A DNA stretch of 44,072 bases from an uncultured Lachnobacterium sp. GTDB lineage: Bacteria; Bacillota; Clostridia; Lachnospirales; Lachnospiraceae. The notes under the pieces are model-generated. The model searched no databases and had not been told where the DNA came from. It was given only the letters and a program-made list of their open reading frames with translations. The stretch is from the NCBI GenBank assembly GCA_900549895.1, contig URQG01000001.1:1-44072 (forward strand), given 5' to 3'. Below are positions 41,634 through 44,072 of this stretch, one piece after another (positions within the stretch are counted from its first letter, which is position 1; every line of letters begins with the position of its first letter). The position numbers were made by a program, and so were the translations under genes.

Positions 41634-43094
41634 TTATGCCTGTGCTGCTTTCAGAAGCTCGATTCCCTTGCGGATACGATCTAGAGACTCTTCCTTGCCA
41701 AGAACTTCCATCAGCTCGGTCGCACCGCCCGGTGTCATCTGCTTGCCGGATACTGCGGTACGGATCGGCCACATAACATAACCGTTCTTGCAGCCCTTCT
41801 CCTCTACATACTTAAGGAGTGTCGCATACAGTGCATCGTTACTGTAATCATCCTGCTTCTCAAGAATCGGAAGAACCTCTGTCAATACTTCAAGGGAAGT
41901 CTGGGCATTCGTCTTCATCTTCTTGTGAGTGTACATTGCCACATCATATTCCGGCAGTTTCTCGAAGAAATCAATGTGCTCGCGGATATCCGGGAATATC
42001 TCGATACGTGTCTGTACCATCTTCGCAATCTTCTTAAGATCATAATCCTTTGTGATCACTTCCTTGATGTATGGTAATGCCTTCTCGTAGAAGGCGTCAA
42101 AATCCATCTTCTTGATGTATTCGCCGTTCATCCACTTCAGCTTCGTGTAATCGAATACTGCAGGGGACTTGTTCATATGATGATAATCGAATTTGGCAAC
42201 CAGCTCATCCAGTGACATGATCTCCTGGTTATCTGCCGGGCTCCATCCGAGCAATGCGACAAAGTTTACAATTGCTTCGGTCAGAAATCCCTGCTCTACA
42301 AGATCCTCAAACGAAGAATGTCCGCATCTCTTGGAAAGCTTCTGGTGATTCTCATCTGTGATCAGCGGGCAGTGAATGTATACCGGTACATCCCATCCGA
42401 ATGCCTCATAAAGACGATTGTACTTCGGTGAGGAAGACAGATACTCGTTACCACGTACAACGTGTGTGATTCCCATAAGATGATCGTCCACAACATTTGC
42501 AAAATTATAGGTCGGATATCCATCGGACTTGATCAGGATCATATCGTCCAGTTCTGCATTATCAACGGTAATATCCCCGTAGATCTCATCCTCGAATGTC
42601 GTTGTGCCCTCTGTCGGGTTATTCTGACGGATGACATACGGAATTCCCGCCGCAAGCTTCTCCTCTACTTCTTCCTTGGACAGATGCAGGCAGTGCTTGT
42701 CATAAACCGAAATCTCTTTTCCTGCTACCGTCTTCTTTAAACTCTCAAGACGCTCCTTGTCACAGAAACAGTAATATGCTTCGCCTTTTTCAATGAGTTT
42801 CTTGGCATACTCTAAGTAGATGCCCTGTGCCTGACGCTCACTCTGTACATACGGACCGCATCCGCCGTCCTTATCCGGTCCCTCATCATGGATGAGACCG
42901 GTCTCAGCCAGTGTGCGGTAAATGATATCGACCGCGCCTTCCACATAACGCTCCTGATCGGTATCTTCTATTCTTAAGATGAAATCACCGCCCTCATGCT
43001 TCGTGATAAGGTACGCATATAATGCGGTACGAAGATTTCCTACATGCATTCTTCCTGTCGGACTTGGTGCAAATCTGGTTCTCACTTTACTCAT
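41634..43094 (-). CDS. gltX: Glutamate--tRNA ligase GltX
   Basis: GltX charges tRNA-Glu (and in many Firmicutes also tRNA-Gln) with glutamate. The 486-residue class I synthetase has its HIGH-type motif as HVGN (17-20, within PSPTGRMHVGN), the RIEDTDQERY segment, and the KMSKS-type motif as KLSKR, followed by a helical anticodon-binding domain. The ATG at 43094 is chosen because GGAGAG lies before it; a longer in-frame reading would run over the promoter -10. No T-box leader is visible in the short leader. Confidence 0.96.
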   Translation of the reverse strand: MSKVRTRFAPSPTGRMHVGNLRTALYAYLITKHEGGDFILRIEDTDQERYVEGAVDIIYRTLAETGLIHDEGPDKDGGCGPYVQSERQAQGIYLEYAKKLIEKGEAYYCFCDKERLESLKKTVAGKEISVYDKHCLHLSKEEVEEKLAAGIPYVIRQNNPTEGTTTFEDEIYGDITVDNAELDDMILIKSDGYPTYNFANVVDDHLMGITHVVRGNEYLSSSPKYNRLYEAFGWDVPVYIHCPLITDENHQKLSKRCGHSSFEDLVEQGFLTEAIVNFVALLGWSPADNQEIMSLDELVAKFDYHHMNKSPAVFDYTKLKWMNGEYIKKMDFDAFYEKALPYIKEVITKDYDLKKIAKMVQTRIEIFPDIREHIDFFEKLPEYDVAMYTHKKMKTNAQTSLEVLTEVLPILEKQDDYSNDALYATLLKYVEEKGCKNGYVMWPIRTAVSGKQMTPGGATELMEVLGKEESLDRIRKGIELLKAAQA

Positions 43095-43127
43095 TGCAAT
43101 GTTCTCTCCTTTTTTGTCATAACGTGT

Positions 43128-43156
43128 ATTATACACCATAAAAGGTGTAATCGCAA
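43128..43156 (-). promoter_or_regulatory. Sigma-A promoter of gltX
   Basis: On the minus strand TTGCGA (43156-43151) and TATAAT (43133-43128) are 17 bp apart, ~35 bp before the gltX ATG. The remaining 43157-43276 segment is A/T-rich with no gene; a small GAAG/CTTC hairpin after the FakA-like gene is too weak to call a terminator. Confidence 0.8.
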
Positions 43157-43276
43157 CGTGGAATGCACCATATTGATCTTTTCTCTTTACAGCTTCTTTG
43201 TAAACCTGTTCATCCGTTCTTGCACAATTGAATTGTTGTTAAACCAAAAGGCATTTTTTAAGAAGATCACACTTCA

Positions 43277-43567
43277 TTATCCCTGCTTGCCGTCCGCCTG
43301 ACGTATCATATCTTCCACAACGATGTCATAGATCTCACCGACGGAGTTGCAATACTCCAGAATCTTCCACGGCTCGTTGGTATGGAAATGAATCTTAACC
43401 AGATCCTCATCTCCCGCTGCGATCAGGCTGTTGCCCTCAAAATGATCGGTGATGTAATCGGCGATCTCATCCTCATCGAGATCCTTGTCTCTCTTATCGA
43501 TCAAAAGCTGCGTATCATAGCGATATGCAAACTGATCGTCTTCTGCATCAATTGACTGAATTGCCAT
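43277..43567 (-). CDS. Small stand-alone FakA/DAK-C-like protein
   Basis: The 96-residue protein resembles the C-terminal segment of FakA/YloV-type fatty acid kinases (DAK2 family): FAYRYDTQLLID, GNSLIAAGDEDLVKIHFHTNEPWKILEYCNSVGEIYDIVVEDM. The kinase and DegV-contact parts are absent, so it is not a kinase by itself. Similar short proteins occur alone in Clostridia under the label kinase to dihydroxyacetone kinase. The ATG at 43567 is chosen for its GGAGG site eight bases upstream. Role unknown. A palindromic repeat lies upstream. Confidence 0.78.
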   Translation of the reverse strand: MAIQSIDAEDDQFAYRYDTQLLIDKRDKDLDEDEIADYITDHFEGNSLIAAGDEDLVKIHFHTNEPWKILEYCNSVGEIYDIVVEDMIRQADGKQG

Positions 43568-43602
43568 CTTTTTGTCCTCCATAATGAACATCAGCCCATT
43601 GA

Positions 43603-43644
43603 AATTTGCCTCCGGCAAATTGCGGTACATCTCTGATGTATCGC
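43603..43644 (-). repeat. Distant copy of the palindromic repeat, with adjacent hairpin
   Basis: On the minus strand 43644-43622 is a 23-bp near-palindrome with arms GCGATACATC and GATGTACCGC. Over the 23 bp it differs from 16192-16214 (+) at a single base, and over the 30-bp repeat unit 27 positions agree. It abuts a second perfect hairpin (AATTTGCC/GGCAAATT, 43603-43621). It fills the 93-bp spacer between the nitroreductase and the FakA-like gene. Confidence 0.85.
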
Positions 43645-43660
43645 TCGGCTGACACAATTC

Positions 43661-44072
43661 TTATTCTACCCAGAATACACGGTTTGGCTTGCGCTCAGCA
43701 GCTTCCGGCATCTCACCGTCGATGTATCCGACCGCACAATGTCCGATACCTTCCCACTCGCCTTCAACACCGAGTTCCTTCAAAAGCTGCTGATACTCCG
43801 GCATCTCAAACTCTTCCTTCGCTCTATGGATCCAGATGCTTCCAAGTCCGAGTGAATGTGCGGCAAGCATCATGTTGCCCATCACAAGACTTCCGTCATA
43901 TACACGATTTCTCCAATCTTTCTCCGCAAGAACGATCAGAATTGCCGGTGCTCCGTAAAACGGATCAATGCCCTCATCCCAACCACCGATCTTGCAGTTG
44001 ATCGCTGATAATTTATCGCGCAGCTCCTTGTTCGTGACCGCAACCGTGATCGTTGCCTGTCTTCCCATGCCG
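43661..44072 (-). CDS. Nitroreductase-family flavoprotein, C-terminal part
   Basis: This partial protein (136 visible codons plus stop) runs off the window end; its N terminus is missing. It fits the nitroreductase family of FMN-dependent oxidoreductases: VTNKELRDKLSAIN, GAPAILIVLAEKDW, DGSLVMGNMMLAAHSLGLGSIWIHRAKEEF, and GHCAVGYIDGE near the end. The MGRQ at 44068 is not the start: the frame continues upstream with Gly, and family members have an (S/A)xxNRQ-type motif here. The substrate cannot be inferred. Confidence 0.9.
   Translation of the reverse strand, partial: GMGRQATITVAVTNKELRDKLSAINCKIGGWDEGIDPFYGAPAILIVLAEKDWRNRVYDGSLVMGNMMLAAHSLGLGSIWIHRAKEEFEMPEYQQLLKELGVEGEWEGIGHCAVGYIDGEMPEAAERKPNRVFWVE

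Noticed and set aside
43095..43127. A T-box leader before gltX
   Set aside because: Only ~35 nt separate the promoter from the ATG, too short for a T-box, and no T-box motif is seen.

Overview
The window comes from a motile, spore-forming member of the Lachnospiraceae (Clostridia), probably near Roseburia or Agathobacter. The evidence is a single large fla/che locus in Firmicutes order downstream of codY, CheC/CheD/FliY-type chemotaxis, a sporulation sigma-K gene, low-to-moderate GC, strong GGAGG ribosome sites, and small families typical of Firmicutes (DUF1292, DUF5662, YlxF, the flagellar operon protein TIGR02530). The species is not settled by the sequence. Bases 1-48 are not genomic: they are an Illumina/Nextera adapter left at the contig end.

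Layout: all genes but one lie on the minus strand, so the biological order runs from high to low coordinates. From 44072 to 43277 there is a nitroreductase fragment and a small stand-alone FakA-C-like protein. From 43150 to 39755 there is gltX with its own sigma-A promoter, then a UvrD-like helicase. The only plus-strand gene encodes a DUF1292 protein (39372-39695), with a perfect consensus promoter and a bidirectional terminator. Next come a degenerate GlgX-like GH13 protein, a DUF5662 protein and sigK, which has a sigma-K-like promoter of its own. Then follow comM/yifB, dprA, topA and codY.

From 30100 down to the window edge lies the flagellar/chemotaxis locus: flgB-flgC-fliE-fliF-fliG-fliH-fliI-fliJ-ylxF-fliK-flgD-TIGR02530-flgE | motA-motB-fliL-fliM-fliY-fliO-fliP-fliQ-fliR-flhB-flhA-flhF-flhG-pilZ-cheB-cheA-cheW-cheC-cheD-(small membrane protein)-fliA. 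It encodes rod and hook parts, the MS and C rings, the export gate and ATPase complex, stator, chemotaxis core and flagellar sigma factor. A strong terminator followed by a good sigma-A promoter splits the locus between flgE and motA. codY has a near-consensus CodY box inside its own promoter. cheY, cheR and flbD are absent from places where relatives often have them.

Most of the window is a conventional housekeeping/motility region and I see no complete novel defence or mobile system. The most unusual items are: (i) a family of palindromic ~30-bp repeats, four in tandem between fliM and fliL, one near-identical copy 27 kb away, and a diverged relative downstream of codY; (ii) a GH13 protein that appears to have lost all its catalytic residues; (iii) a FlgD whose usual C-terminal beta domain seems replaced by a three-helix module like those of surface proteins; (iv) the terminator/promoter switch between flgE and motA; and (v) an uncharacterised two-segment membrane protein between cheD and fliA.
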